From NCBI GenBank assembly GCA_903905735.1, contig CAIVHU010000183.1, positions 1-60,685 of the forward strand: a DNA stretch of 60,685 nt, read 5' to 3'. Positions 9,684-17,941 of this stretch are shown in pieces (positions within the stretch are counted from its first letter, which is position 1; each line of letters starts with the position of its first letter). The stretch comes from an uncultured beta proteobacterium (GTDB lineage: Bacteria; Pseudomonadota; Gammaproteobacteria; Burkholderiales; Burkholderiaceae_C). The notes beneath the pieces were generated by a model. It was not told the origin of the DNA and made no database searches. It saw only the letters and a list, made by a program, of their open reading frames with translations. Made by a program: the position numbers and the translations under genes.

Positions 9684-12386
9684 ATGTCAGCAGTACCCGA
9701 CAACCGCGCCGCCATCGACGCGGACACCCAGGAAACCCGCGAATGGATGGATGCTTTAAGCGCCGTTATCGAAAGCGAAGGCCCCGAGCGCGCCCACTTC
9801 TTACTGGAACAGCTGCTGGAACACGCCCGGCAAAACAGCCTGGACATGCCGTTTTCGGCCAACACGGCTTACGTCAACACCATCGAGCCCGAGCAGGAAG
9901 AGCGCTGCCCCGGCAACATCGAGATCGAAGAGCGCCTGCGCGCCTACATGCGCTGGAACGCCATGGCCATGGTGGTCAAAGCCAACCGCCATCACCCTGA
10001 AGACGGTGGGGACTTGGGCGGCCACATTGGCTCATTCGCCTCGCTGGCCCACATGTTTGGTGCCGGGTTCAACCACTTCTGGCATGCCGAGAGCGAGAAC
10101 CATGGTGGTGACTGTCTCTACATCCAGGGACACGTGGCACCGGGTGTTTATGCACGTGCCTTCCTCGAAGGCCGCTTGACTGAAGAACAGCTGCTGAATT
10201 TCCGTCAGGAAACCGGCGGCAAGGGCTTGTCAAGCTACCCGCATCCCAAACTGATGCCCGAGTTCTGGCAGTTCCCCACGGTGTCGATGGGCCTGGGGCC
10301 ACTGATGGCGATTTACCAGGCGCGCTTTTTGAAATACCTGCACGCGCGCGGCATCGCCAACACCGAAAACCGCAAGGTCTGGGTGTTTTGCGGTGACGGC
10401 GAAATGGACGAGGTCGAATCCCTGGGCGCGATTGGCCTGGCGGCCCGCGAAAATCTTGACAACCTGATCTTTGTCATCAACTGCAACCTGCAGCGCCTGG
10501 ACGGCCCGGTGCGCGGCAATGGCAAGATCATTCAGGAACTCGAAGGCGAGTTCCGCGGATCGGGCTGGAACGTCATCAAGCTGATCTGGGGTGGCAACTG
10601 GGACCCGTTGCTGGCGCGCGACAAGGACGGCGCGCTGCGCAAGGTGATGATGGACACGCTCGACGGCGATTACCAGGCCTTCAAGGCCAACGACGGTGCG
10701 TTTGTGCGCAAGAACTTCTTTGGCCGCGACCCGAGAACGGCCGCCATGGTGGCCAAGATGAGCGATGACGACATCTGGAACCTGCGCCGTGGCGGTCACG
10801 ACCCGCAAAAAGTTTATGCCGCCTACCACGCGGCGGTGCACCACAAGGGCCAGCCGACGGTGCTGCTGATCAAAACCGTGAAAGGTTTTGGCATGGGCAA
10901 GAGTGGTGAAGGCAAGAACAACGTGCACCAGACCAAGAAGCTCACCGACGACGACATCCGCACCTTCCGTGACCGTTTCAACATCCCGATCCCTGACAGC
11001 CAGCTGGCGGACCTGCCGTTTTACAAACCGGCCGATGACACGCCCGAGATGAAATATCTACACGCCCGCCGACAAGCATTGGGCGGCTACCTGCCGCATC
11101 GCCGCACGCGCGCGGATGAATCCTTCACCGTGCCGTCGATCGAGACGTTCAAGTCGGTGATGGAGCCCACTGCCGCCGGGCGCGAGATTTCCACCACACA
11201 GGCCTATGTGCGTTTCATCACCCAGCTGCTGCGCGACCAGGCGCTGGGCCCGCGCGTGGTGCCCATTCTGGTGGACGAGGCGCGTACCTTCGGCATGGAA
11301 GGCCTGTTCCGCCAGATCGGCATCTACAACCCGGCCGGGCAGCAGTACACCCCAGTCGACAAAGACCAGGTGATGTACTACAAGGAAGACGTCAAGGGCC
11401 AGATCCTGCAGGAAGGCATCAACGAGGCCGGCGGTATGGCCAGCTGGATTGCCGCAGCCACCAGCTACAGCACCAGCAACCGCATCATGGTGCCGTTTTA
11501 TGTGTATTACTCGATGTTCGGCTTTCAGCGCGTGGGTGACCTGGCCTGGGCGGCGGGTGACATGCAGGCGCGCGGCTTTTTGCTTGGCGGCACGTCAGGC
11601 CGAACCACACTCAACGGCGAAGGCCTGCAGCACGAAGACGGCCACAGCCATATCCTGGCGGGCACGATTCCGAACTGCATCAGCTACGACCCGACCTTTG
11701 CGCATGAAGTCGGCGTGATCCTGCACCACGGCTTGAAACGCATGGTGGAGAAGCAGGACAACGTCTTCTACTACCTGACCCTGCTCAACGAAAACTACGC
11801 CATGCCGGGCCTGATTCCCGGCACCGAAGAGCAGATCATCAAGGGCATGTACCTGTGCCAGCCCGGTGTGGAAGGCAGCAACAACCCGCGTGTGCAGTTG
11901 CTCGGCTCAGGCACCATCCTGCGCGAAAGCCTGGTGGCGCAGAAGCTGTTGGCGGCAGACTGGGGCGTGACGGCCGATGTGTGGAGCTGCCCGAGTTTCA
12001 ACGAACTGGCGCGCGACGGCCAGGCGGCAGAGCGGATCAACCTGCTGCATCCCACGGAGGCGCCGGTGGTGCCGTTCGTCACCCAGCAACTGAGTGACCA
12101 CAGTGGCCCGGTGGTGGCTTCCACCGACTACATCAAGGCGTATGCCGAGCAGATTCGTGCCTTCATACCGGCAGGGCGCAGCTACAAGGTGCTGGGCACC
12201 GATGGCTTTGGCCGCAGCGATTTCCGCAGCAAACTGCGTGAGCACTTCGAGATCAACCGCTACTACATCGTCGTCGCGGCCCTCAAGGCGCTGAGCGAAG
12301 ACGGCACCGTGCCGGTGGCCCGCGTGGCCGAAGCCATTGCCAAATATGGCATCGACGTTGACAAGGTCAACCCCCTTCACGCTTAA
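9684..12386 (+). CDS. aceE: Pyruvate dehydrogenase E1 component, homodimeric type
   Basis: Thiamine-diphosphate enzyme that decarboxylates pyruvate and transfers the acetyl group to the lipoyl arm of AceF. The 900 residues match the homodimeric proteobacterial type (E. coli AceE is 887). The thiamine-diphosphate motif is visible, with GDGEMDE at 237-243 followed by NCNLQRLDGP about 30 residues later. The start has a good AGGAGA site. It is first in the aceE-aceF-lpdA operon, but a 129-bp gap with a REP-like pair separates it from aceF. An operator-like palindrome and promoter lie upstream, divergent from a sensor kinase. Confidence 0.97.
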   Translation: MSAVPDNRAAIDADTQETREWMDALSAVIESEGPERAHFLLEQLLEHARQNSLDMPFSANTAYVNTIEPEQEERCPGNIEIEERLRAYMRWNAMAMVVKANRHHPEDGGDLGGHIGSFASLAHMFGAGFNHFWHAESENHGGDCLYIQGHVAPGVYARAFLEGRLTEEQLLNFRQETGGKGLSSYPHPKLMPEFWQFPTVSMGLGPLMAIYQARFLKYLHARGIANTENRKVWVFCGDGEMDEVESLGAIGLAARENLDNLIFVINCNLQRLDGPVRGNGKIIQELEGEFRGSGWNVIKLIWGGNWDPLLARDKDGALRKVMMDTLDGDYQAFKANDGAFVRKNFFGRDPRTAAMVAKMSDDDIWNLRRGGHDPQKVYAAYHAAVHHKGQPTVLLIKTVKGFGMGKSGEGKNNVHQTKKLTDDDIRTFRDRFNIPIPDSQLADLPFYKPADDTPEMKYLHARRQALGGYLPHRRTRADESFTVPSIETFKSVMEPTAAGREISTTQAYVRFITQLLRDQALGPRVVPILVDEARTFGMEGLFRQIGIYNPAGQQYTPVDKDQVMYYKEDVKGQILQEGINEAGGMASWIAAATSYSTSNRIMVPFYVYYSMFGFQRVGDLAWAAGDMQARGFLLGGTSGRTTLNGEGLQHEDGHSHILAGTIPNCISYDPTFAHEVGVILHHGLKRMVEKQDNVFYYLTLLNENYAMPGLIPGTEEQIIKGMYLCQPGVEGSNNPRVQLLGSGTILRESLVAQKLLAADWGVTADVWSCPSFNELARDGQAAERINLLHPTEAPVVPFVTQQLSDHSGPVVASTDYIKAYAEQIRAFIPAGRSYKVLGTDGFGRSDFRSKLREHFEINRYYIVVAALKALSEDGTVPVARVAEAIAKYGIDVDKVNPLHA

Positions 12387-12397
12387 AACAAATCCTT

Positions 12398-12441
12398 GTG
12401 GGTCAGACCACTTTGCGCCGCCAATGTGCGCTGACTCCAAT
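12398..12441 (+). repeat. REP-like element, copy 1 (degenerate) between aceE and aceF
   Basis: Begins 11 bp after the aceE stop and starts GTGGGTCAGACCACTTTGCG. It matches copy 2 (starting 59 bp downstream) over 38 bp with only a few changes, but its right arm is mutated, so the palindrome is less complete. Confidence 0.7.
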
Positions 12442-12456
12442 GAAGACTGAAACCTG

Positions 12457-12500
12457 GTGGGTCAGACCACTTTGCGCAGCAAATGTGCTCTGACCCCCAC
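12457..12500 (+). repeat. REP-like element, copy 2 (full imperfect palindrome) between aceE and aceF
   Basis: An outer stem of GTGGGTCAGA pairs with TCTGACCC followed by CCAC. An inner stem of CACTTTGC pairs with GCAAATGTG (one bulge) around a GCA loop. The form resembles REP sequences mobilised by REP-associated tyrosine transposases (RAYT). It ends 15 bp before aceF and could form a stable hairpin in the aceE-aceF transcript. Confidence 0.7.
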
Positions 12501-12515
12501 TGATTAGGAATCAAC

Positions 12516-14291
12516 ATGGCAACTTTAGAAATCAAGGTACCCGACATCGGCGACTTCGACGAAGTGACGGTGATCGAACTGCTGGTGAAACCCGGCGACA
12601 CGGTGCGTGCCGATCAGTCCCTGCTGACCGTCGAATCCGACAAGGCGTCGATGGAAATCCCGTCCAGCCATGCCGGTGTGGTCAAGGAGCTGAAAGTCGC
12701 GCTGGGCGACAAGGTCAAGCAAGGCTCACTGGTGTTGATGCTGGACGTGGCAGGCGAAGATGCCGCATTTAATCCGGCCCCAACCCCCGTGGAACAAGCA
12801 CCGGCAGCTATCGCGCCTGTAGCAGAAGCGGTGGCTGAACCGGCAGATACGCCTAATATGCCTGCAGCCCAGTCTGCACAAGCACCGGCAGCTACGGTTC
12901 CAGTAGCATCTGGCCCAATTGAGGTGCGTGTGCCTGACATTGGTGACTTCAAGGACGTGACGGTGATCGAGGTCATGGTCAAGGTAGGTGACAGCATCAA
13001 GCTGGAACAAAGCCTGGTCACCGTGGAGTCGGACAAAGCCTCCATGGAGATCCCCTCTGGTGCCGCCGGGGTGGTGCTGGAGCTCAAGGTCAAACTCGGT
13101 GACACCGTCAACATTGGTGACTTGCTGCTGATTCTGCAGGGGGTGGCACCCGTGGCTGCAGGCGGGTCGTCATCGTCATCTTCAGCGACAGACAGTTCTA
13201 CGTCAAATCAGGCTCCAGCCCCTACGGATCATGGGCGAGCAGCTACAATAGATGTAGCGCTCCCGCCTGTGGCCGCTGCGGAAGCGGTGATACCTGCTGC
13301 GGCATTGGCAGCCCCCGCGCACAACCCGACCGCGACGTTGTTGGGCCTGCCTCACGCCTCGCCGTCGGTACGCAAATTTGCCCGCGAGCTGGGTGTGCCA
13401 TTGGCTGAGATCAAGGGCTCCGGGCTCAAGGGCCGTATCACCGATGCCGATGTGCAGGCCTTCACCCGCTCGGTCATGAGTGGGGCGGTGCAAACAGGTG
13501 CCATCGCGGCCAGCCAGGCGGCCAAACCCGCAGCGGCTGCGGCCAGTGACGGTGCAGCGCTGGGCCTGATCCCGTGGCCGAAGGTGGACTTTGCCAAGTT
13601 CGGTCCCGTCGAGCGCAAGGAGATGAGCCGAATCAAGAAGATCAGCGGTGCCAATCTGCTGCGCAACGCGATCATGATTCCGGCCGTCACCAACCATGAC
13701 GATGCCGACATCACCGACCTCGAAGCCTTTCGCGTGGCGACCAACAAGGAGAACGAGAAGTCGGGTATTAAGGTGACGATGCTGGCCTTCCTGATCAAGG
13801 CTTGCGTGGCCGCACTCAAGAAATTCCCCGACTTCAACAGTAGCCTGGACGGCGACGCGTTGATCTACAAGCAGTACTACCACATCGGTTTTGCTGCCGA
13901 CACGCCCAACGGACTGATGGTGCCGGTGATCAAAGACGCTGATCAAAAAGGCATCATGCAAATCAGCGCCGAGATGAGCGAGCTGGCCAAGAAGGCCCGC
14001 GATGGCAAACTCAGCCCAGCCGAGATGACCGGTGCTAGCTTCACCATTTCGTCATTGGGTGGCATTGGCGGGCGGTATTTCACCCCCATCATCAACGCGC
14101 CCGAGGTAGCGATTCTGGGCGTGTGCCGCTCCACGATTGAGCCGGTCTGGGACGGCAAAGCTTTCCAACCGCGCCTGATGCTGCCGCTGTCATTGACCTG
14201 GGACCACCGCGTGATCGACGGCGCGGCAGCGGCGCGCTTCAACGTCTATCTGGGCCAGATCCTGGGCGACTTCCGCCGGGTACTGCTTTAA
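12516..14291 (+). CDS. aceF: Dihydrolipoyl acetyltransferase, pyruvate dehydrogenase E2
   Basis: Core of the pyruvate dehydrogenase complex that transfers acetyl from the lipoyl arm to coenzyme A. Domains in order: lipoyl domain 1 (1-80, lipoylated Lys43 in ESDKASME), Ala/Pro linker, lipoyl domain 2 (134-210, Lys174), a Ser-rich then Ala/Pro linker, the peripheral-subunit-binding domain (about 279-318), and the catalytic acyltransferase domain ending with DHRVIDG (His564, Asp568). The length is 591 residues. The linkers contain three in-register copies of the 54-nt repeat that occurs elsewhere in the window. lpdA follows after 14 bp. Confidence 0.97.
   Translation: MATLEIKVPDIGDFDEVTVIELLVKPGDTVRADQSLLTVESDKASMEIPSSHAGVVKELKVALGDKVKQGSLVLMLDVAGEDAAFNPAPTPVEQAPAAIAPVAEAVAEPADTPNMPAAQSAQAPAATVPVASGPIEVRVPDIGDFKDVTVIEVMVKVGDSIKLEQSLVTVESDKASMEIPSGAAGVVLELKVKLGDTVNIGDLLLILQGVAPVAAGGSSSSSSATDSSTSNQAPAPTDHGRAATIDVALPPVAAAEAVIPAAALAAPAHNPTATLLGLPHASPSVRKFARELGVPLAEIKGSGLKGRITDADVQAFTRSVMSGAVQTGAIAASQAAKPAAAAASDGAALGLIPWPKVDFAKFGPVERKEMSRIKKISGANLLRNAIMIPAVTNHDDADITDLEAFRVATNKENEKSGIKVTMLAFLIKACVAALKKFPDFNSSLDGDALIYKQYYHIGFAADTPNGLMVPVIKDADQKGIMQISAEMSELAKKARDGKLSPAEMTGASFTISSLGGIGGRYFTPIINAPEVAILGVCRSTIEPVWDGKAFQPRLMLPLSLTWDHRVIDGAAAARFNVYLGQILGDFRRVLL
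12770..12823 (+). repeat. 54-nt dispersed repeat, copy 2 (in-frame in the first aceF linker)
   Basis: Same length, frame and landmark positions as the clear copy at 13205: AATC and GGC at the left, CAGCTAT near positions 36-42 and a terminal GTAGC. It is more diverged, so it could also be a convergent Ala/Pro linker. It encodes NPAPTPVEQAPAAIAPVA. Confidence 0.45.
12854..12907 (+). repeat. 54-nt dispersed repeat, copy 3 (in-frame in the first aceF linker)
   Basis: Begins TAAT, has GCAGCCC at the left-hand box, CAGCTAC at element positions 36-42 and ends GTAGC. It shares a 17-nt block (ACAAGCACCGGCAGCTA) with copy 2, which suggests local duplication. It encodes NMPAAQSAQAPAATVPVA. Confidence 0.45.
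13205..13258 (+). repeat. 54-nt dispersed repeat, copy 4 (in-frame in the second aceF linker)
   Basis: A clear copy starting AAATCAGGCTCCAGCCCC, with GCGAGCAGCTAC at positions 31-42 and a terminal TAGC. Its first 18 bases are identical to the copy in lpdA. It encodes NQAPAPTDHGRAATIDVA between the second lipoyl domain and the subunit-binding domain. Confidence 0.7.
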
Positions 14292-14305
14292 AAGAAAGAA
14301 CAAAT

Positions 14306-16183
14306 ATGGCACTGATCGACATTTACGTCCCCGACATTGGTGACTTCGCCGAAGTTACCGTGATCGAACTGCTGGTCAAACCCGGCGACAGCGTCAAGGC
14401 AGACCAGAGCCTGATCACCGTCGAGAGCGACAAGGCCTCGATGGAAATCCCCAGCAGCCACGCCGGGGTGGTGAAGGAACTCAAGGTCAAGCTCGGCAAC
14501 CAGGTGTCCATGGGCTCGGTGCTGATGTCACTGGACACTGAAAGTGCTGCGACTGCCTCTGCCGCGCCCGCCCAGCCTCAAGCCGAAGAATCCAAACCAA
14601 ATCAGGCTCCAGCCCCCGTCCATGAATCGCAGGCAGCTCCTTTAAAAGTACCATCAACAGTGACTGCCGTGGCACCCACAGCGGCCAGTTTTGCCGGTAC
14701 GGCGGAGCTCGACTGTGATGTGCTGGTGCTCGGCGGCGGCCCGGGCGGCTATTCGGCAGCCTTCCGCGCGGCGGATCTGGGACTCAAAGTCATCATCGTC
14801 GAGCGCTATGCGCAGCTTGGCGGCGTCTGCCTGAATGTGGGTTGCATCCCGTCCAAGGCGCTGCTGCATGTCGCTGCCGTGATGGATGAGGTGGCGCACC
14901 TGGGTGATCTGGGCGTGGACTTTGGCGCGCCCACCGTCAACATCGACAAACTGCGCAACCACAAGGAAAAGGTGATTGCCAAGCTCACCGGCGGCCTGGG
15001 TGCCATGGCCAAGATGCGCAAGGTGGTCGTCGTGCGCGGCTATGGCGCGTTTGTCGGCCCGAATCACATCGAGGTCGAAGAAACCACCGGCCCGGCGCAA
15101 GGCAAGACCGGCAGCAAAAAAGTCATTGCTTTCAAGAAAGCCATCATCGCCGCAGGCAGCCAGGCGGTGCGCCTGCCCTTCATGCCGGACGATCCGCGCG
15201 TGGTGGACTCCACCGGTGCACTGGCGCTCAAAGAAGTCCCCAAGCGCATGCTGATCCTCGGCGGCGGCATCATCGGCCTGGAAATGGGCACGGTGTACAG
15301 CACCCTGGGCGCAAGGCTGGACGTGGTCGAAATGCTCGACGGCCTGATGCAGGGCGCGGACCGTGATCTGGTCAAAATCTGGCAGAAAATGAACGCGCCA
15401 CGGTTTGACAACATCCTGCTCAAAACAAAAACCGTCGCAGCCGAAGCCACACCTGAGGGCATCAAGGTCACTTTTGCGCCCGCAGAAGAGGGTGTCAAAG
15501 TGCCCGAGCCACAAACCTACGATCTGGTGCTGCAAGCCGTCGGCCGCACGCCCAACGGCAAAAAAATCGCTGCGGACAAGGCCGGTGTGGCCGTCACAGA
15601 CCGGGGCTTCATCAACGTGGACATCCAGATGCGCACCAACGTGCCGCACATCTTCGCCATCGGCGACATCGTCGGCCAGCCCATGCTGGCGCACAAGGCG
15701 GTGCACGAGGCGCATGTGGCAGCCGAGGTGATTGCGGGTGAACTACAAGGCAACAAGGAACTCGCCTCAAGCGCTTTCAATGCCCGCGTGATCCCCAGCG
15801 TGGCCTACACCGACCCCGAAGTGGCCTGGGTGGGCCTGACCGAAGACCAGGCCAAGGCGCAAGGCATCAAGGTCAAAAAGGGCCTGTTTCCTTGGACCGC
15901 CTCCGGCCGAGCGATTGCCAACGGACGCGATGAAGGTGTCACCAAGCTGCTGTTTGACGATTCCCCCGAGGCGCACGGCCATGGCAGGATCCTGGGCGGT
16001 GGCATGGTCGGCACCCACGCAGGCGACATGATTGGTGAAGTGGCGCTGGCCATCGAGATGGGTGCCGATGCCGTCGACATCGGCAAGACGATTCACCCGC
16101 ATCCGACGCTGGGGGAATCCATTGGCATGGCGGCGGAGATTGCGCACGGCAGCTGCACGGATGTGCCGCCCGCGCGCAAGTAG
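14306..16183 (+). CDS. lpdA: Dihydrolipoyl dehydrogenase (PDH E3) with N-terminal lipoyl domain
   Basis: Flavoprotein that reoxidises dihydrolipoamide on AceF with NAD. It begins with a lipoyl domain (1-80, Lys43), then an Ala/Pro linker (about 81-132), an FAD Rossmann motif (VLGGGPGGY), the redox disulfide Cys175/Cys180 in GGVCLNVGCIPSK, an NAD Rossmann motif (ILGGGIIGLEMG) and the C-terminal catalytic HPHPT motif. The 625-residue lipoyl-E3 form is known from betaproteobacterial PDH operons. The linker carries a 54-nt repeat copy encoding NQAPAPVHESQAAPLKVP. It is the last gene of the operon, and a repeat-derived hairpin with a T-tract follows. Confidence 0.96.
   Translation: MALIDIYVPDIGDFAEVTVIELLVKPGDSVKADQSLITVESDKASMEIPSSHAGVVKELKVKLGNQVSMGSVLMSLDTESAATASAAPAQPQAEESKPNQAPAPVHESQAAPLKVPSTVTAVAPTAASFAGTAELDCDVLVLGGGPGGYSAAFRAADLGLKVIIVERYAQLGGVCLNVGCIPSKALLHVAAVMDEVAHLGDLGVDFGAPTVNIDKLRNHKEKVIAKLTGGLGAMAKMRKVVVVRGYGAFVGPNHIEVEETTGPAQGKTGSKKVIAFKKAIIAAGSQAVRLPFMPDDPRVVDSTGALALKEVPKRMLILGGGIIGLEMGTVYSTLGARLDVVEMLDGLMQGADRDLVKIWQKMNAPRFDNILLKTKTVAAEATPEGIKVTFAPAEEGVKVPEPQTYDLVLQAVGRTPNGKKIAADKAGVAVTDRGFINVDIQMRTNVPHIFAIGDIVGQPMLAHKAVHEAHVAAEVIAGELQGNKELASSAFNARVIPSVAYTDPEVAWVGLTEDQAKAQGIKVKKGLFPWTASGRAIANGRDEGVTKLLFDDSPEAHGHGRILGGGMVGTHAGDMIGEVALAIEMGADAVDIGKTIHPHPTLGESIGMAAEIAHGSCTDVPPARK
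14599..14652 (+). repeat. 54-nt dispersed repeat, copy 5 (in-frame in the lpdA linker)
   Basis: Starts AAATCAGGCTCCAGCCCC, identical over 18 bases to the copy in aceF, has GCAGCT at positions 35-40 and ends GTACC. About 37 of 54 positions match the aceF copy with no gaps, and the reading frame is the same. Confidence 0.7.
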
Positions 16184-16196
16184 CAGTCCGACTTTT

Positions 16197-16250
16197 ACTC
16201 TGAATTCAATAGCTGGCTGCTCAGTCCTGATAATGGCTGCGCAGCTTTTT
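16197..16250 (-). repeat. 54-nt dispersed repeat, copy 6 (after lpdA, reverse orientation)
   Basis: Read on the minus strand it begins AAAAAGCTGCGCAGCC, has GCAGCCAGCTAT at positions 31-42 and ends GAGT, aligning without gaps to the other copies. On the plus strand the same bases form the lpdA terminator. Confidence 0.6.
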
Positions 16251-16251
16251 T
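16211..16251 (+). terminator. Likely terminator of the aceE-aceF-lpdA operon
   Basis: AGCTG (16211-16215) pairs with CAGCT (16242-16246), with an additional inner GCTG/CAGC option, and is followed by a run of six T (16246-16251). It lies 28 bp after the lpdA stop and coincides with a reverse-oriented 54-nt repeat. Confidence 0.55.
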
Positions 16252-16331
16252 GTGTTAAAAAATCACGCTGGGGATAATGGTCGCCGCAGAGTCGCGGCTA
16301 CCGACCCGATGATTGGCCTGGCGCTCTGTCC

Positions 16332-16952
16332 TCAGCGGACGACAGGTTCGACAATGCTGCTGGCCTGCGGCGTTGGCAAATCGTCAGCGCCAGTCAGCAC
16401 CCGGCGGGCACCGGTGAAGCGGCGCTTCCAGTACGCCACACTCAGGCTCTCGACGCGCACCTCAGCACCCGGTTTGGGCGAGTGCACAAAGTTGCCGTCG
16501 CCAATATAGATGCCCACATGGCTGAAGGTGCGGCGCATGGTGTTGAAAAACACCAGGTCGCCGGGCTTGAGGTCGTTGCGGGCCACTTTTTCGGTGCTGG
16601 CCGCTTGTTGCGCTGCAACCCGTGGCAAGACGAGGCCCACGGATTCCTGGTAAACCGTCCTCACAAACCCGCTGCAGTCAAAACCCGTATCGGCAGAGGT
16701 GCCACCGCGGCGGTAGGGTACGCCGAGAAACCCCAAAGCATTGACGACCAATTCGGAAGCCTTGGTGGCCGTGGTTTGCCCAACTTGCTGGAGTTGTTGC
16801 CCGGCCTGTTGAATTTGCTGTCCGGCTTGCTGCAGGTGTTGATAAACAACCTGATCAGCCAGGAAGCTGCCGGTCTCGTTGGTGGCCTCGGGCGGTGCGG
16901 CATGGGCGGCACCGGCGATACAGAGGCTGCAGAGAAGGGCAAAAAAACGCAT
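16332..16952 (-). CDS. NlpC/P60 (C40) family cell-wall peptidase
   Basis: Secreted cysteine peptidase expected to cleave peptidoglycan stem peptides. The signal peptide spans residues 1-19 (ending AHA). A Gln-rich segment (40-60) has three heptads of the type QQAGQQI, likely helical. The C40 domain (about 66-190) has catalytic Cys93 in FDCSGF, His145 in FSHVGIYIGDG and a third polar residue, His157. The length is 206 residues. It converges on lpdA and diverges from the isochorismatase-like gene across 228 bp of AT-rich sequence. Confidence 0.88.
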   Translation of the reverse strand: MRFFALLCSLCIAGAAHAAPPEATNETGSFLADQVVYQHLQQAGQQIQQAGQQLQQVGQTTATKASELVVNALGFLGVPYRRGGTSADTGFDCSGFVRTVYQESVGLVLPRVAAQQAASTEKVARNDLKPGDLVFFNTMRRTFSHVGIYIGDGNFVHSPKPGAEVRVESLSVAYWKRRFTGARRVLTGADDLPTPQASSIVEPVVR

Positions 16953-17180
16953 GGGCGTGAGTTTAATAGCAAAACAAGCTTTGTCACAATCTATTTTTTC
17001 TCATGTTTTTTCGAGGTAAATAGTGTAAGTATTTGATTTATATCATTTTGTTAAAACTTCATTTTCGTTATTCAAAAAATCGAACAAAAACTTGCGTCTC
17101 CAGATCACTTCAAACGGCAATCGCCCTTGGTCCTGCTGTCTAATATTGCCGACGCTAATTCTGAATGTTGAAAGAATTCC
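16953..17180. promoter_or_regulatory. AT-rich divergent promoter region
   Basis: These 228 bp separate the start codons of the C40 peptidase (minus) and the isochorismatase-like hydrolase (plus). The central part (about 16975-17095) is strongly AT-rich compared with its surroundings and has several -10-like elements on both strands, so it should hold both promoters. I see no gene or clear operator. Confidence 0.4.
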
Positions 17181-17783
17181 ATGCTGCTAGATGCTGAACT
17201 CTCCCAACTCGTGCTGGTGGACTATCAGGCCCGGCTGATGCCAGCCATTTTTGAAGCGCCACTGGTGCTAGCCAATGCCACCCGCCTGGCGCAGATGGCG
17301 CGGCTGTTGAATGTGCCGGTGATGGGCACCGAACAAAACCCTTCCAAACTGGGCGAGAACGCGCCCGAGATCAAGGCCTTGTGCCAGCGCACACTGGCCA
17401 AGATGCAGTTCAGCGGGGTCGAAGAAGGCCTGGGCGAATGGTTGCGCCCGCCGGTCAAGCCGCCCGCAGGCAATGCACGCAGCCTGCCCAAACACCTGCA
17501 AAAGCCGTCCAACACGCCCACCGAACGCAGCTCCATCGTGATTGCTGGCTGCGAGGCGCATGTGTGCCTGCTGCAAACTGCGCTGCATCTGCTGGAAGAC
17601 GACTTTGACGTGTGGGTGGTCACCGATGCCTGCAGCTCGCGCACCGAGCGCAACCGCGATGCCGCCTTTGACCGCCTGGCCGGGGCGGGCGTGGAACTGG
17701 TCACGACAGAAATGGTGGCTTTTGAGTGGCTCCGTTCGGCTGAGCACCCACAATTCAAAGCGATTCAAGCGCTGATCAAATAG
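17181..17783 (+). CDS. Isochorismatase-like cysteine hydrolase
   Basis: A 200-residue member of the isochorismatase superfamily of small amidohydrolases related to YcaC. The predicted catalytic triad is Asp14 (LVDYQ), Lys74 (LAKMQF) and Cys129 in AGCEAHVCLLQ. The C-terminal DACSSRTERNRDAAFDR segment is typical of the family. The physiological substrate cannot be told from sequence. The central part (about 88-115) is a Pro-rich insertion. The last codon and stop overlap the left end of a 54-nt repeat copy. prpE follows about 160 bp downstream. Confidence 0.85.
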   Translation: MLLDAELSQLVLVDYQARLMPAIFEAPLVLANATRLAQMARLLNVPVMGTEQNPSKLGENAPEIKALCQRTLAKMQFSGVEEGLGEWLRPPVKPPAGNARSLPKHLQKPSNTPTERSSIVIAGCEAHVCLLQTALHLLEDDFDVWVVTDACSSRTERNRDAAFDRLAGAGVELVTTEMVAFEWLRSAEHPQFKAIQALIK

Positions 17784-17831
17784 GCCGCTAGCCCTTATAT
17801 AACAGGGGCTGTAAGCTATCGTTAAAAGAGC
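17778..17831 (+). repeat. 54-nt dispersed repeat, copy 7 (provides the stop codon of the isochorismatase-like gene)
   Basis: Starts AAATAGGCCGCTAGCCC, continues CTTAT, has AAGCTAT at positions 36-42 and ends GAGC. The TAG at element positions 4-6 is the stop codon of the preceding gene. Confidence 0.7.
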
Positions 17832-17941
17832 ATTGAGCGAGCGGCAACACTTGCGCTGGCCACGATATCAGTCAGGGTATTGCAAGTTGTTCGTTCATAA
17901 TTATGAATTCAGTTAAGCCACCCCCCCAACGGAGACAGTCA

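Noticed and set aside
14654..15715. A 353-codon minus-strand frame opposite lpdA
   Set aside because: Antisense to the conserved E3 domain with shadow-type composition; no motif or ribosome-binding site.
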